Source: Muribaculaceae bacterium
GTDB lineage: Bacteria; Bacteroidota; Bacteroidia; Bacteroidales; Muribaculaceae
Assembly: GCA_017651515.1 (NCBI GenBank)
Contig: JAGCCU010000053.1
Span: 1-64,000, forward strand
Direction: 5' to 3'
DNA length: 64,000 nt
Within the stretch, counting starts at the first letter, position 1. Every line of letters starts with the position of its first letter. Both the position numbers and the translations under genes were made by a program. The notes under the pieces are model-generated. The model was not told the DNA's origin. It was given only the letters and a program-made list of their open reading frames with translations, and searched no databases. This document shows positions 34,072-44,245 of this stretch, piece after piece.

Positions 34072-35850
34072 CTAATCTTCAGTTTTCAAGATGATGTTGA
34101 TGATAGCATTGACATCTTCTACATCTACTATGTCATCGTCGGTTATGAACGCACGACGGCCATAGTTCGATGCATTGTCTAAATGAAGTATGATGTTGAT
34201 TAGGATATTTACATCCTCGACATCAACCATGCCGTCGCCATTAACATCACCATAAACTATTCTATTGTACCACAGCGTTGCCGTGCCGTCGTCATTGAGA
34301 TAGATATTGGCAACTCGTTTATCAGTAATGGTGCCAGCACCTCCCGTTGTCGAAGCCAGTGAACCGTCAGCATTCATGTTTGCCTTCATGGCAGGCGAAG
34401 AATCTCCAGTAAAATCATGATTAGTCTCACCATAGAGATCGGTATCTTCACTACGTACATTAAGTGCGCCATCGGCTGGTATGACAGTGGCAAGCTGTAA
34501 ATTGTAATTATTCACACTATTGGCATCCCAACGGTTTTTTACATAGGTAAAATGAGTAATTAGTATGCCTTCATCAGGTATAAACTCGTCCCAGCCTTGC
34601 TGTCGCCGGTTTTCGAGTATCCAATATTCGTTTTCGTTAAATGCTGTGATTTTCAGAGCTTGATCATCATCAATATTCTTGCTGTTGAATACGGGCAACG
34701 TGTATTGTGTGTTGTCTTCTGGTGTGATGAGGTCAATCCATCCCATAAAATTCTTTTCATAGGCACTATAGCCAATAGGTGTATCTCCGCTCACTTCGCC
34801 ACCATTATAGCAAGCATCGTCCATAAGGCTCCAAATACCCATGCCATAATAGTTTGTGTTGATAGTGGAATAGAAGTCAGGCAAACCTAAGCAGTGTGAG
34901 AACTCGTGACAAAAAGTGCCGATGCCGTCAAGTATCGTGCCGTTGTCATATCGACCTGAAATCTCATTGAACACAGCAAATTTGTCGATTATGATACCAT
35001 TACGTTCCTGTGGCCCAGTGCCATCACCATATTGCTGTGCTTCGGTCAAGTCCCATTGACATGGCCATACTGATGCTGGGACCGTACTCCATGCCTGTGC
35101 TTCCCCAACTCCAGCATAGACTACTACACACACGTCAGCAACGTTATCGCCATCGTTGTCATAGAGGCTCCAGTCGATTTCGTCACCAGCCAGATCAATT
35201 GCATCAATAACCATCTGTGCTACACCCACATCCAAATCTCCTGAGTTATCACCATAAAAAATACGGTCATTGGGCAAATCATAAATACCATAAAGGTCGA
35301 ACTGCGGAGTGTATTGGCCATTGCTCTGATCAACGAAGTACTGGAACGCACTTTTTTCCTCAGTCTTATAGTGAGCTTCAATTTGCTCAAGAGTATTCGA
35401 CATTTTCTTGTCGGCATATTGAACCAGGATTATTGGGATGCGTGGACTGCCACTTGTAGGCACCTGAGTGGCTCGCTGAGGCATCAATGCTCGGTGACCA
35501 CTTGACGTTCCTACATATTTGTCCACCTTACTCAATGCTGCCAAAGTAAACTCACCATTATGGTTGGAAAGAAATTCGAGTTCGGCCGGATTACGGTCTT
35601 CGGCATTATGGGCACGCATGTCAGTCAAACCTTGAGCAGAGCGGTAATAATAGAAACCATCTTCACCGATTTGGATTGTCAGACCATCGGCAGTGGCAAG
35701 ACTGCGATTGAACTCATCGCCAAACATTTGTATCTGCAATTTCGTTCCATCACTTTGCGTGATTGTAATCAGTCCAGGTTTTGCAGGAACTGCCCATGCA
35801 GCACTACCCAGCAATATAACGGCAACAATGAATGTAAGTATTCTTTTCAT
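34072..35850 (-). CDS. M6-family metalloprotease with dockerin-like tail
   Basis: Secreted metalloprotease of the immune inhibitor A/M6 type, about 592 residues. The start at 35850 gives a signal peptide ('MKRILTFIVAVILLGSAAWA'); an upstream ATG adds 11 residues. The zinc site is 'GTFCHEFSHCLGLPD' (HExxH at about 315-319 and the Asp eight residues later, as in M6). The N-terminal ~130 residues are a likely propeptide. The C terminus carries the dockerin-like pair ('GDVNGDGMVDVEDVN', 'ITDDDIVDVEDVN'). It is the last gene of the leftward ffh-folD region, 22 nt after the SGNH hydrolase. Confidence 0.92.
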   Translation of the reverse strand: MKRILTFIVAVILLGSAAWAVPAKPGLITITQSDGTKLQIQMFGDEFNRSLATADGLTIQIGEDGFYYYRSAQGLTDMRAHNAEDRNPAELEFLSNHNGEFTLAALSKVDKYVGTSSGHRALMPQRATQVPTSGSPRIPIILVQYADKKMSNTLEQIEAHYKTEEKSAFQYFVDQSNGQYTPQFDLYGIYDLPNDRIFYGDNSGDLDVGVAQMVIDAIDLAGDEIDWSLYDNDGDNVADVCVVVYAGVGEAQAWSTVPASVWPCQWDLTEAQQYGDGTGPQERNGIIIDKFAVFNEISGRYDNGTILDGIGTFCHEFSHCLGLPDFYSTINTNYYGMGIWSLMDDACYNGGEVSGDTPIGYSAYEKNFMGWIDLITPEDNTQYTLPVFNSKNIDDDQALKITAFNENEYWILENRRQQGWDEFIPDEGILITHFTYVKNRWDANSVNNYNLQLATVIPADGALNVRSEDTDLYGETNHDFTGDSSPAMKANMNADGSLASTTGGAGTITDKRVANIYLNDDGTATLWYNRIVYGDVNGDGMVDVEDVNILINIILHLDNASNYGRRAFITDDDIVDVEDVNAIINIILKTED

Positions 35851-35872
35851 TTTTGTCTTAATTAACTGTATA

Positions 35873-37114
35873 TTATTTCCCACTTAGGGCCTTAAGTAGA
35901 GCATCGCCTAAAAGCATGCCTTGCAACTCATAACCAGCTTCCAACTGATGCAAGTGGTCGTTTGGATTCATCAAACCCGCCGATACCCATTTACTGCATG
36001 CGCCAGCTCCTCCTGCCACGGTATAGAGATCCCACACTGCAACCTTATGCTGACTGCCATAACGCAAAATCATTTCGCGCATACGCGGCACGTTTGCATT
36101 CGAAACATAACTGGTGGTAGTCTTATAAACTGTCTTGTAGCGCGCCTTACGACGTTTCTTACCTCCACTCACCTTCACTTGTTGAGCAACTCGGTTGGTT
36201 ACACGCTTGTGCCAGTCCATTGGTGTGGTGAGCAATATGTGAGCTTTCGGCATAGCCTTGCGCAAGTTGGTCACAAGACGATGAATTTGATCTTCCACAC
36301 CAGTGAGATTGCCGACCGTTTCGTTGGTACCTAATGAAATTATAATGAGCCTAGGATCCAGTATACGCATCTGCTCTGCAAAGTCTGGCACCTTGAGATA
36401 GGTACTGTAGGTGGCACCGTTATTGCCTATGGAGTGTACCATCACTCCACGACTTGAATTGGTTATTATTGCACCGTAAAAATCGCTTTTGCATGGCACA
36501 CCCATCGTCACGGTATCGGTAGTATTAGGCAGGTCGACGCGTGACGCCCATGCCGAAAGTTCCTTGGCAAACAGCACCTCTTCATTAACCATAGCAGTCT
36601 CATATCCCCCATGCGGAGCATGAAGTAAAGTGACACTGCTGAACTGGTCACCATCTTCCTTAGCCTTTATAGAAAGTTGAGTAAACGCCGAATCCCAACG
36701 CACCGCAACGCCAGTGAGGCCGATTTCGGTGCTCCATGTGCTGGAAAGCAATCGACTGCTTGCTTTCACTGGTTGGCTTGACTTAAGGTAGTAATCGCGC
36801 GGCTCATTTGTCTTAGCAAGATTAAGAGCCGCTATCAGTCCACGGCCACCGTTACCCCACTTGTCCTGCAATTTCCATCGCACTTGTGCTGTCATGATGT
36901 CGGGCTGGATGTGACTATCGCCTACCTGTACCACCTGCCATTTGCCGCTTGTCCAAGATTTTGGATTATTGAGTGAAGAACGCAAATCACTCCAGTCATC
37001 ACCATTGAGGATGATACGGTTTGCGCCTTCATTAATAAAATCAATCTCCTGTGCCCAAGCCACTTGCATAAGCAGCACAAGCATCAGGAGTATATTGTAA
37101 AAACGCAATCTCAT
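35873..37114 (-). CDS. SGNH/GDSL-type esterase, exported
   Basis: Exported SGNH hydrolase, 413 residues, signal peptide 1-21. Block I is 'VVQVGDSHIQPDIM' (Ser about 68), block III 'IISLGTNETVG' (Asn), and block V 'NPNDHLHQLEAGY' (Asp-x-x-His). This subgroup ('GDSHIQ') often removes or transfers acetyl groups on cell-wall or surface polysaccharides. A beta-rich insertion at about 110-215 separates blocks I and II. It starts 15 nt after the CapA-like gene. Confidence 0.82.
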   Translation of the reverse strand: MRLRFYNILLMLVLLMQVAWAQEIDFINEGANRIILNGDDWSDLRSSLNNPKSWTSGKWQVVQVGDSHIQPDIMTAQVRWKLQDKWGNGGRGLIAALNLAKTNEPRDYYLKSSQPVKASSRLLSSTWSTEIGLTGVAVRWDSAFTQLSIKAKEDGDQFSSVTLLHAPHGGYETAMVNEEVLFAKELSAWASRVDLPNTTDTVTMGVPCKSDFYGAIITNSSRGVMVHSIGNNGATYSTYLKVPDFAEQMRILDPRLIIISLGTNETVGNLTGVEDQIHRLVTNLRKAMPKAHILLTTPMDWHKRVTNRVAQQVKVSGGKKRRKARYKTVYKTTTSYVSNANVPRMREMILRYGSQHKVAVWDLYTVAGGAGACSKWVSAGLMNPNDHLHQLEAGYELQGMLLGDALLKALSGK

Positions 37115-37129
37115 ATTAATGCTATAGGA

Positions 37130-38188
37130 TTATTCGGCTGGAACATTTACATTGTGGCTAACTACCAAGTCATGTGTGCGTTGCATGAAACGTGTAAATT
37201 CGCCACGCGAGTCCGGACGTATCAATTCTGGACGGTTTTCCGGAATCACCACATAGTTCTCTCCGCGGTAGCTAGGCTTCTGCACAAAGAAGAGCTTATA
37301 TCGTGCATCATGCACCAGAGGTTTGGCTCCATTCATGGTAACCGACACTTTCACCATTGCTCCACCACGGCTATCGATGTCACGCTGGTTGGAAATGAAG
37401 TTACCCAGACTATAAACGAGCAGCACATCCTTGTCGTAGGCATTACTATGACGCATCTCCATTCGCTCGACCACATGAGGGTGACCGCCAATAATCAGAT
37501 CCACGCCTTGCTCAATCAACCAGTCGGCCAAGTCGCGTTGACTCTGTACTGGTTGCAACTGATACTCTATTCCCCAGTGCAGGTTAACGCATAGCACCTG
37601 TGCACCATGTGCACGTGCTTTCTCTAAATCACGTGCTATGAGATCGCGGTCAATATAGTCCACTACGGCATCGCTCTGAAGAGATATACCGTTTGTACCA
37701 TAGGTATAGTCAAGAAATGCAAATTTCACTCCCTTTATGGTGGTAATATACGGTATTCTTTGCGCTCTTTCTGCAGCATTACTATAAGTCCCAATGTGAG
37801 GAATTCCCAATGAGTCGAGCACGTTTACAGTGCGTCGCAGTCCTTTGTCACGACGGTCAAGACAGTGATTATTGGCTGTAAGAATCAAGTCAAACCCCGA
37901 TGTTATCAGCTGCTGGGCGTAACTGTCGGGGGCGCTGAAGGCTGGGAAACCGGTGTACGGACGGCCACCAAGAGGGCACTCAAGGTTTACCACCGCAAAA
38001 TCGGCCCATCGAATGTCTTCTTCAACATAGCGGAAACAGGGTGAATAGTCATAGGTGCCATCAGCGCAAATAGCGGCATTCAGTTGTGGCGAATGCTGCA
38101 TGGCATCACCCACAAACATCAAGTCAACCTGGTTGTTGCTCTGCAACAACGACACCAGCGACAAAGCCAAAACCGAAAGTAAATTCAT
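37130..38188 (-). CDS. CapA-family metallophosphatase-like protein
   Basis: Exported protein of 352 residues of the CapA/PgsA family, a calcineurin-like metallophosphoesterase fold. Motifs: 'DLMFVGDAMQHSPQ' (about 22-35), 'FAVVNLECPLGG', 'LTANNHCLDR' (Asn-His), 'VNLHWGIEYQ' and 'LIIGGHPHVVERM'. CapA is needed for poly-gamma-glutamate export in Bacillus, but no capB or capC is nearby, so the substrate here is open. It starts 9 nt after folD, which indicates co-transcription. Confidence 0.85.
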   Translation of the reverse strand: MNLLSVLALSLVSLLQSNNQVDLMFVGDAMQHSPQLNAAICADGTYDYSPCFRYVEEDIRWADFAVVNLECPLGGRPYTGFPAFSAPDSYAQQLITSGFDLILTANNHCLDRRDKGLRRTVNVLDSLGIPHIGTYSNAAERAQRIPYITTIKGVKFAFLDYTYGTNGISLQSDAVVDYIDRDLIARDLEKARAHGAQVLCVNLHWGIEYQLQPVQSQRDLADWLIEQGVDLIIGGHPHVVERMEMRHSNAYDKDVLLVYSLGNFISNQRDIDSRGGAMVKVSVTMNGAKPLVHDARYKLFFVQKPSYRGENYVVIPENRPELIRPDSRGEFTRFMQRTHDLVVSHNVNVPAE

Positions 38189-38197
38189 AAAGTCAAT

Positions 38198-39079
38198 TTA
38201 AGGATAAACTTGCTTTTTCGCTGCAAGAAGAGTATTGTGCATAAGGGTGACGATGGTCATGGGTCCCACACCACCAGGCACTGGAGTGATAAAACTGCAC
38301 TTTGGTGCAACATTATCGAAGTCCACGTCTCCACACAAGCGCCATCCACGTTCACGAGTAGGATCATCTACACGAGTCGTACCTACGTCAATAATCACAG
38401 CACCTTCACGCACCATATCGGCGGTAACGAAACACGGCTTACCAATGGCAGCCACGATTATATCGGCCTGCTGACATAGTTCCTTGATATTAGGAGTTGC
38501 ACTATGGCATACGGTTACTGTGCAGTTTCCCGGATTGCCTTTTTGCATGAGCATAGTTGCTATTGGCTTGCCAACGATATTGCTTCGACCCAGCACCACA
38601 CAATGCTTGCCACGGGTCTCGATATTGTAGCGTTCAAGCAACATCATGATGCCCGATGGAGTGGCAGGCTTAAAGCATGGTAAACCTATCGACATTCTAC
38701 CCACGTTGATTGGGTGAAATCCGTCAACGTCCTTGCGTGGATCGATGGCTTCAATCACCGCCTGTTCGTTGATGTGCCGTGGCAAGGGAAGTTGCACGAT
38801 AAAGCCGTCAACGCCATCATCATTGTTCAGTCCTTGAATGGCAGCAATCAGTTCGTTCTGAGTGATAGTCTCGTCAAAACGCAATAGCGATGACTTAAAT
38901 CCACATTGTTCACAGGTCTTGACTTTTGATGCCATATAACTTTCACTGCCGCCATCGTGGCCAACGAGCACCCCAGCAAGATGCGGACGACGACCGCCTT
39001 GTGCCAGTATCTCTTCAACTTCAGCAGCTATCTCATTCTTTATCTGTTCAGCTATTTTCTTTCCTTCTATCAGTTGCAT
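38198..39079 (-). CDS. folD: Methylenetetrahydrofolate dehydrogenase/cyclohydrolase
   Basis: Bifunctional FolD, 293 residues, which interconverts 5,10-methylene- and 10-formyl-tetrahydrofolate with NADP. '[15 protein letters not shown]' carries the catalytic Tyr and Lys (about 50-55), '[13 protein letters not shown]' and '[13 protein letters not shown]' are diagnostic, and '[11 protein letters not shown]' ends the NADP domain. In many Bacteroidales folD lies directly after ffh; here the AT-rich SGNH-MBOAT pair separates them. Confidence 0.96.
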   Translation of the reverse strand: MQLIEGKKIAEQIKNEIAAEVEEILAQGGRRPHLAGVLVGHDGGSESYMASKVKTCEQCGFKSSLLRFDETITQNELIAAIQGLNNDDGVDGFIVQLPLPRHINEQAVIEAIDPRKDVDGFHPINVGRMSIGLPCFKPATPSGIMMLLERYNIETRGKHCVVLGRSNIVGKPIATMLMQKGNPGNCTVTVCHSATPNIKELCQQADIIVAAIGKPCFVTADMVREGAVIIDVGTTRVDDPTRERGWRLCGDVDFDNVAPKCSFITPVPGGVGPMTIVTLMHNTLLAAKKQVYP

Positions 39080-39135
39080 ATGCTACAGTATCTAATTATT
39101 GAATCCAATCTTTTCACAGAAAAGTATACAACTTT

Positions 39136-40050
39136 TTAATTTTGCTTCTGAATTTCCTTTAATTCTCTAATGAATTGAACAGTATATAATCTTGAACCAT
39201 CAATATTAAAATGAACATTATCATACCATAATTCAGCATTATTCAAATAAGTAGTATCTTGTGTATCATCTATAAAAATGACATTATTCTGCTCACACAT
39301 CTTTTTTATAAATTGTATAGTCTGAGGAACACCTTTATTAAATGTCTTAAACACAGGAGGAGAGACACATACCATTTCAATGCCATTGTTTTTGCAAATG
39401 TCAAGACATCTAATGAAACACTCTTTGCGTTCTTTTGAGTTTGATTTATATTCTAAAGGATAGAGTTCTGGAAATTTAGACGGCTTATTGTGAGCAACAA
39501 AACCTTTGTCATTATTATCACTATAACTTATGAAATGATATAGCAAAATTCTCCACCAAATTCTATTGAAACGATATAATGAAGAATGTAAAAAATATGG
39601 TTCATAAAAATCCTTTCGCTCTAAATTTCTATCAATTATTTCATGCCCTCTCTGATAAAAAGGAATTAAAATATTAAAGCGCTGACCATTTCCTGTACCA
39701 GATAGGAATGTTGGCCCAAAGACAAAAATAATCATTTTAGGAGTATATCTATCAACTATACACTTCATTATGGTCTCGACATATGGAATATGCTGAGCAC
39801 TCGCTCCAGCATTATAGCATGACACATCTAAACTATCCTCTATTATAGACGGAATTAAACTATTAATAGCCAAAGAATTACCAACAATTATACATTCTTC
39901 ATCACATTGATTAACCACATAATCTATCAAGCGATAATCGCCAGGTAAAGGATGTTTTTTAATATATTGATCAGCAAAACAACCAAACAACATATCAAAT
40001 GCCACAACAGCCACAACAACACAGATGAAAAACTTAATACTATTTTTCAT
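39136..40050 (-). CDS. SGNH-like membrane-anchored protein paired with MBOAT acyltransferase
   Basis: Protein of 304 residues with one N-terminal membrane anchor (about 5-24) and an SGNH-like domain outside. 'CIIVGNSLAINSL' replaces the usual Gly-Asp-Ser with Gly-Asn-Ser, and 'WYDNVHFNIDGSRL' carries the Asp-x-x-His pair. Proteins of this type (DltD/AlgX/PatB-like) accept the acyl group that an MBOAT protein moves across the membrane. It begins 8 nt after the MBOAT gene. Base composition is clearly more AT-rich than in folD or ffh, which suggests acquisition by transfer. Confidence 0.8.
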   Translation of the reverse strand: MKNSIKFFICVVVAVVAFDMLFGCFADQYIKKHPLPGDYRLIDYVVNQCDEECIIVGNSLAINSLIPSIIEDSLDVSCYNAGASAQHIPYVETIMKCIVDRYTPKMIIFVFGPTFLSGTGNGQRFNILIPFYQRGHEIIDRNLERKDFYEPYFLHSSLYRFNRIWWRILLYHFISYSDNNDKGFVAHNKPSKFPELYPLEYKSNSKERKECFIRCLDICKNNGIEMVCVSPPVFKTFNKGVPQTIQFIKKMCEQNNVIFIDDTQDTTYLNNAELWYDNVHFNIDGSRLYTVQFIRELKEIQKQN

Positions 40051-40058
40051 TATATTTA

Positions 40059-41471
40059 TTAAAATTGGAAATAAATGAATTGTCCACTTTCAAATTGAGC
40101 ACAAAGACCGATTACAATTATCAACAACGCCGTGCTTAAAGCCGAGACCCAAACATTTTTATTATGCATCAAATGTATTTTCCACCCCAACTCATCTTTA
40201 ATTTCCTTAAACATCAAGATTGCTATCAATAATAAAGGCAACAATATTTCAGGTTTACCTTCTCCATTAAAAAGCGGTCCATGGCGAAAAAGTATGGTCT
40301 TAAATGCAAGCAATGCGTCAGAGATACTATTGGCCCTAAACAGAATCCAGCCCACCATTGCTAAAATAAAAGTAATAAAAATATTTATTATTTTCATTAT
40401 CGGCTTAACTGATCCCTTTATATGCAAATAACGAACCCTAATCTCATGCTCGCAAACCAACAATCCATGATAAGCCCCCCAACAGACAAAAGTCCAATTT
40501 GCTCCATGCCAAATACCACTTACGACAAAAGTAATCATAAGATTTCGCATGTGCTTGTATTTTGAACATCTTGAGCCTCCTAATGGAATATACACATAAT
40601 CCATAAACCAAGATGATAATGAAATATGCCATCTTCGCCAGAATTCCTTTAATGATGTTGCCAAATACGGACGATTAAAATTCTGCATAAGATTAAAACC
40701 TAAACAACGGGCAGTACCAATAGCGATTAAAGAATACCCACCAAAGTCACAAAAAATTTGAAATGTGAAGAAGAATGAAGCCAATAATACTGAAGTCCCA
40801 TAATGATTTGGCAAATTATTAAAAACAGCGTCAACATAAGGAGCCACATTACCTGCGATACACAATTTCATAAAATACCCCCACAACATAAATTTCATTC
40901 CTTCAACAGCATTTTCACCGTGGAACACATGATATGCATGAAATTGTGGTAATAGATTTTTAGCTCGTTCAATTGGTCCTGCGACTAATTGTGGGAAGAA
41001 GCTCACAAACAGTGCATAAGTAAAGAAATATCGTTCGGGTTCAATCGTTCTTCGATAAACATCAATTGTATAACCTACAGCTTGAAAAGTATAGAATGAT
41101 ATACCAACTGGTAATAACAAATTGAATTTAGGTACCTGCATTCTCATTCCAAGATAAGACAAAAAGGAGAAGATAGAATCGGTAGCAAAATTAAGATACT
41201 TGTAAATAAATAGTATAGCGAAATTTAAAGTAATACATAATACAAGATAGCCTTTTCGCTTGCCTTTTTCAGTTTGAGATATCTTATTTCCACATGCCCA
41301 AGTTACTATTGTTGAAAATAATATAAGTAAAGCATAGACTGGTTCCCAATTCATATAAAAATAATAACTTGCCACCAACAAAAAATAGTTGCGCAAGCGA
41401 TTTGGCAGAAGCCAGTATAATAAGCAGACAATGGGGAAAAATACTACAAATCCTAAAGAATTGAATAACAT
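40059..41471 (-). CDS. MBOAT-family O-acyltransferase
   Basis: Polytopic membrane protein of 470 residues of the MBOAT family, AlgI/DltB type. About 11 hydrophobic helices are visible. Key segments are 'LLPVGISFYTFQAVGYTID', 'FKEFWRRWHISLS'-like (here 'LKEFWRRWHISLSSW') with the conserved His, and the catalytic His in 'SGIWHGANWTF'. It probably moves acetyl or another acyl group across the inner membrane for a surface glycan. It is paired with the SGNH-like gene and shares its AT-rich composition. I see no good promoter in the 77 nt before it, so it may be read from ffh. Confidence 0.93.
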   Translation of the reverse strand: MLFNSLGFVVFFPIVCLLYWLLPNRLRNYFLLVASYYFYMNWEPVYALLILFSTIVTWACGNKISQTEKGKRKGYLVLCITLNFAILFIYKYLNFATDSIFSFLSYLGMRMQVPKFNLLLPVGISFYTFQAVGYTIDVYRRTIEPERYFFTYALFVSFFPQLVAGPIERAKNLLPQFHAYHVFHGENAVEGMKFMLWGYFMKLCIAGNVAPYVDAVFNNLPNHYGTSVLLASFFFTFQIFCDFGGYSLIAIGTARCLGFNLMQNFNRPYLATSLKEFWRRWHISLSSWFMDYVYIPLGGSRCSKYKHMRNLMITFVVSGIWHGANWTFVCWGAYHGLLVCEHEIRVRYLHIKGSVKPIMKIINIFITFILAMVGWILFRANSISDALLAFKTILFRHGPLFNGEGKPEILLPLLLIAILMFKEIKDELGWKIHLMHNKNVWVSALSTALLIIVIGLCAQFESGQFIYFQF

Positions 41472-41548
41472 ATATATAGATTAAATAACGCTATCAATAT
41501 CAGAGCACTTCTTATTCTAACTAACAAACCGTTTAGCAGTATATGTAA

Positions 41549-42868
41549 CTATCGGCCGAAACGCATCTTGAACGGGTTCTTGGTGGTGGACACAGCGTGC
41601 ATCACCTTTCTGGTCTGTTCAAACTGCTTGAGTAGCCGGTTAACTTCTTGAATGTCGGTGCCGCTACCCGCAGCAATGCGCTTGCGGCGACTTCCGTTCA
41701 TAGCCTCGGGGTGTGTGCGTTCGTAAGGCGTCATCGAATAAATGATTGCCTCAATGCTCTTGAATGCATTGTCATCGATGTCTATGTCCTTAATAGCCTT
41801 GCCTACGCCGGGTATCATTGATGCCAAATCCTTGAGATTTCCCATCTTCTTGATTTGGCTGATTTGTGCCAAGAAGTCGTTGAAGTCAAAAATGTTCTGG
41901 CGGAGTTTCTTCTCCAGTTTCTTAGCTTCTTCCTCATCGTACTGCTGTTGCATGCGATCAACAAACGACACGATATCGCCCATGCCCAAAATGCGGTCGG
42001 CCATACCGGCAGGACGGAACGGGTCGATGGCTTCCATCTTCTCGCCAGTACCAACCCATTTGATAGGCTTGTTAACTACCGAGCGAATTGACAGAGCCGC
42101 ACCGCCACGGGTATCACCATCAAGCTTGGTTAGCACGACGCCGTCAAAGTCAAGACGATCATTGAACTCCTTGGCAGTGTTCACAGCATCCTGACCTGTC
42201 ATCGAGTCAACTACAAACAGTGTCTCGGTTGGGTTGATTGCGCGCTTTATGGCCTCAATCTCCTGCATCATCTGCTCATCAATGGCAAGACGGCCAGCGG
42301 TATCGACAATAACGAGGTCACGACCAGTGCGTCGAGCCTCGGTAATGGCATTTAGTGCAATCTGTACAGGGTCCTTGCTCTCAGACTCGCTATAAACAGG
42401 TACTTCAATCTGCTCTCCGAGTACCTTCAGCTGCTCAATAGCAGCAGGACGATATACGTCACACGCAACCAGAAGCGGGTTCTTGCCCTTCTCCTTCTTC
42501 AGCTTGCGTGCCAATTTACCAGTGAAGGTGGTCTTACCAGAACCTTGCAGACCCGACATGAGAATAATGGCCGGCTTTCCTTCGATGTTGAATGGGGCCT
42601 GCTCGCCACCCATAAGTTCGGTGAGCTCGTCATGAACGATTTTCACCATAAGTTGGCTTGGCTTAAGTGAGTTTATCACATCTTGACCAAGAGCCTTAGC
42701 CTTAACTGTATCTGTAAACTGCTTTGCAACCTTATAGTTAACGTCAGCATCAATGAGAGCGCGGCGAACTTCCTTTAATGTTTCAGCAACATTAATCTCG
42801 GTAATCTTGCCTTGTCCTTTGAGTATCTTGAATGATCTTTCTAGTTTCTCTGATAAATTATCAAACAT
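41549..42868 (-). CDS. ffh: Signal recognition particle protein Ffh
   Basis: SRP54-type GTPase, 439 residues. The N domain starts 'MFDNLSEKLERSFKILKG'; G-domain motifs are 'GLQGSGKTTFTGKLA', 'DVYRPAAIEQL', 'VDTAGRLA' and 'LTKLDGDTRGGA'; the C-terminal M domain has 'GSRRKRIAAGSGT' for binding 4.5S RNA. It directs nascent membrane proteins to FtsY. An exact-consensus promoter lies 28 nt upstream. Confidence 0.97.
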   Translation of the reverse strand: MFDNLSEKLERSFKILKGQGKITEINVAETLKEVRRALIDADVNYKVAKQFTDTVKAKALGQDVINSLKPSQLMVKIVHDELTELMGGEQAPFNIEGKPAIILMSGLQGSGKTTFTGKLARKLKKEKGKNPLLVACDVYRPAAIEQLKVLGEQIEVPVYSESESKDPVQIALNAITEARRTGRDLVIVDTAGRLAIDEQMMQEIEAIKRAINPTETLFVVDSMTGQDAVNTAKEFNDRLDFDGVVLTKLDGDTRGGAALSIRSVVNKPIKWVGTGEKMEAIDPFRPAGMADRILGMGDIVSFVDRMQQQYDEEEAKKLEKKLRQNIFDFNDFLAQISQIKKMGNLKDLASMIPGVGKAIKDIDIDDNAFKSIEAIIYSMTPYERTHPEAMNGSRRKRIAAGSGTDIQEVNRLLKQFEQTRKVMHAVSTTKNPFKMRFGR

Positions 42869-42895
42869 ATTATTCTACTTTGTTCAAAAATCGTG

Positions 42896-42926
42896 CAAAA
42901 TTAGCAAATTTTGTCCTAACGACAAA
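42896..42926 (-). promoter_or_regulatory. Promoter of ffh
   Basis: The minus strand reads TTTG, 19 nt, TAATTTTG: exact consensus. It lies between the panD stop and the ffh start. Confidence 0.88.
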
Positions 42927-42930
42927 ATCT

Positions 42931-43281
42931 CTACAACAGACGGTTGGTGCGAGTATCAGGGAAAATTACTCGTGGCTTGAAATCACGAGCCTCTTCGGGT
43001 GTCATATAACCGTAGGCCATAATGATAACGATGTCACCCTTCATCACCTTTCGTGCAGCAGCACCATTAAGACAAATGTCACCGCTACCACGCTCGCCCT
43101 TAATGACATAAGTGTCAAGACGTTCGCCATTATTGTTATCCACAATGTAAACACGTTCGCCCTCGACAATGCCAGCGGCATCCATCAGGTCTTCGTCAAT
43201 GGTTATAGACCCTATGTAGTCAAGGTTGGCACCTGTGACGGTGACACGATGAATCTTCGATTTTACTACTTGGATAAACAT
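42931..43281 (-). CDS. panD: Aspartate 1-decarboxylase
   Basis: Pyruvoyl-dependent PanD proenzyme, 116 residues, makes beta-alanine for pantothenate. The self-cleavage site is 'YIGSITID' (Gly-Ser at about 24-25), after which the Ser becomes the pyruvoyl group. '[16 protein letters not shown]' and '[19 protein letters not shown]' are typical. It starts 6 nt after the panC stop, so the two steps of pantothenate supply are co-transcribed. Confidence 0.96.
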   Translation of the reverse strand: MFIQVVKSKIHRVTVTGANLDYIGSITIDEDLMDAAGIVEGERVYIVDNNNGERLDTYVIKGERGSGDICLNGAAARKVMKGDIVIIMAYGYMTPEEARDFKPRVIFPDTRTNRLL

Positions 43282-43287
43282 TTCTAC

Positions 43288-44133
43288 TTATTTTTTATAG
43301 GTGATATTATCAATTTCGCGGACATCACCACAATATACGGTGATGCATCCAACAACATATTCGCTGTCTTCCCAGTTTTCCAATGGCTGAAGCGTAGTTC
43401 CATCGCAAATGCTGAAATATTCAACGTCCATTTCGGGATAGGCATTGATAGTTGCCACAACCCAGTCGTGGGTTTGCTGAAGGGTATGGTCGGCAGCAAA
43501 GTTCAGGCTCTCTTTCAAAGTGCGATAGATGGCTGGAGCCACTCGGCGCACTACAGGCGTAAGGCGTACGTTTCGGCTGCTCTTTGCCAAACCGTCGGCT
43601 TCGCGCACACAAGGACACTGTACAATCTCCAGATTGAAGCCCAACTGCTTTATCATAGCACGAATTACGGCAATCTGCTGGAAATCCTTTTCGCCAAAAT
43701 ATGCTCGGTCTGGTTCCACCATCATGAACAGCTTGCTCACAATCTGGCACACACCGTTGAAATGACCCGGACGCATGGCACCTTCCATAACTTCGGCTAC
43801 CGGACCCAGATGGAACACGCGTGTATCGGGCTCCGGGTAGATGTCCTCTACGGACGGCATGAAAGCTATATCCACACCACATGCCTCAAGCAATGCAGCA
43901 TCAGCCTCAGCAGTGCGAGGATATGTACGCAAGTCATCGGCATTGTTAAACTGAGTGGGATTGAGAAATACGCTCACAACCACTACGTCGTTTTCACGAC
44001 GTGCACGTTCTACAAGCGATTTGTGGCCCTCATGCAGCGCTCCCATAGTGGGAACAAGTCCTACCGAAAGTTGTTTCTCTCGTGCCTCACGCACAGCCTG
44101 CTTGAGCAGGTCAACCTTACTGATGATTTTCAT
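43288..44133 (-). CDS. panC: Pantothenate synthetase
   Basis: PanC, 281 residues, joins pantoate and beta-alanine with ATP. '[18 protein letters not shown]' holds the nucleotide-binding HxGH motif, '[15 protein letters not shown]' and '[14 protein letters not shown]' bind substrates, and '[11 protein letters not shown]' is the KMSKS-like loop (Ser-Ser-Arg-Asn). It is first in a panC-panD operon with an exact promoter. panB is not in the window. Confidence 0.97.
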   Translation of the reverse strand: MKIISKVDLLKQAVREAREKQLSVGLVPTMGALHEGHKSLVERARRENDVVVVSVFLNPTQFNNADDLRTYPRTAEADAALLEACGVDIAFMPSVEDIYPEPDTRVFHLGPVAEVMEGAMRPGHFNGVCQIVSKLFMMVEPDRAYFGEKDFQQIAVIRAMIKQLGFNLEIVQCPCVREADGLAKSSRNVRLTPVVRRVAPAIYRTLKESLNFAADHTLQQTHDWVVATINAYPEMDVEYFSICDGTTLQPLENWEDSEYVVGCITVYCGDVREIDNITYKK

Positions 44134-44153
44134 TTTTCGTGTGAATTAATTCG

Positions 44154-44185
44154 CAAAATTAGTATCGATTGGCACAACTTGCAAA
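44154..44185 (-). promoter_or_regulatory. Promoter of panC-panD
   Basis: The minus strand reads TTTG, 20 nt, TAATTTTG: exact consensus. On the other strand TAAATTTG at 44224-44231 is a possible -7 box for the divergent transporter gene, but without a -33 box. Confidence 0.88.
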
Positions 44186-44245
44186 TTATGTGCCAAAAAA
44201 ACGTCAATTTCAGAATTTAGCAGTAAATTTGTCGTTCAAAACATC

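Noticed and set aside
37130..38188. Poly-gamma-glutamate capsule synthesis
   Set aside because: Only a CapA-like protein is present, without CapB or CapC, so the pathway cannot be claimed.
42832..44220. Long plus-strand frame (462 codons)
   Set aside because: It runs antisense across panD and panC and into the ffh leader; both pan genes are certain.
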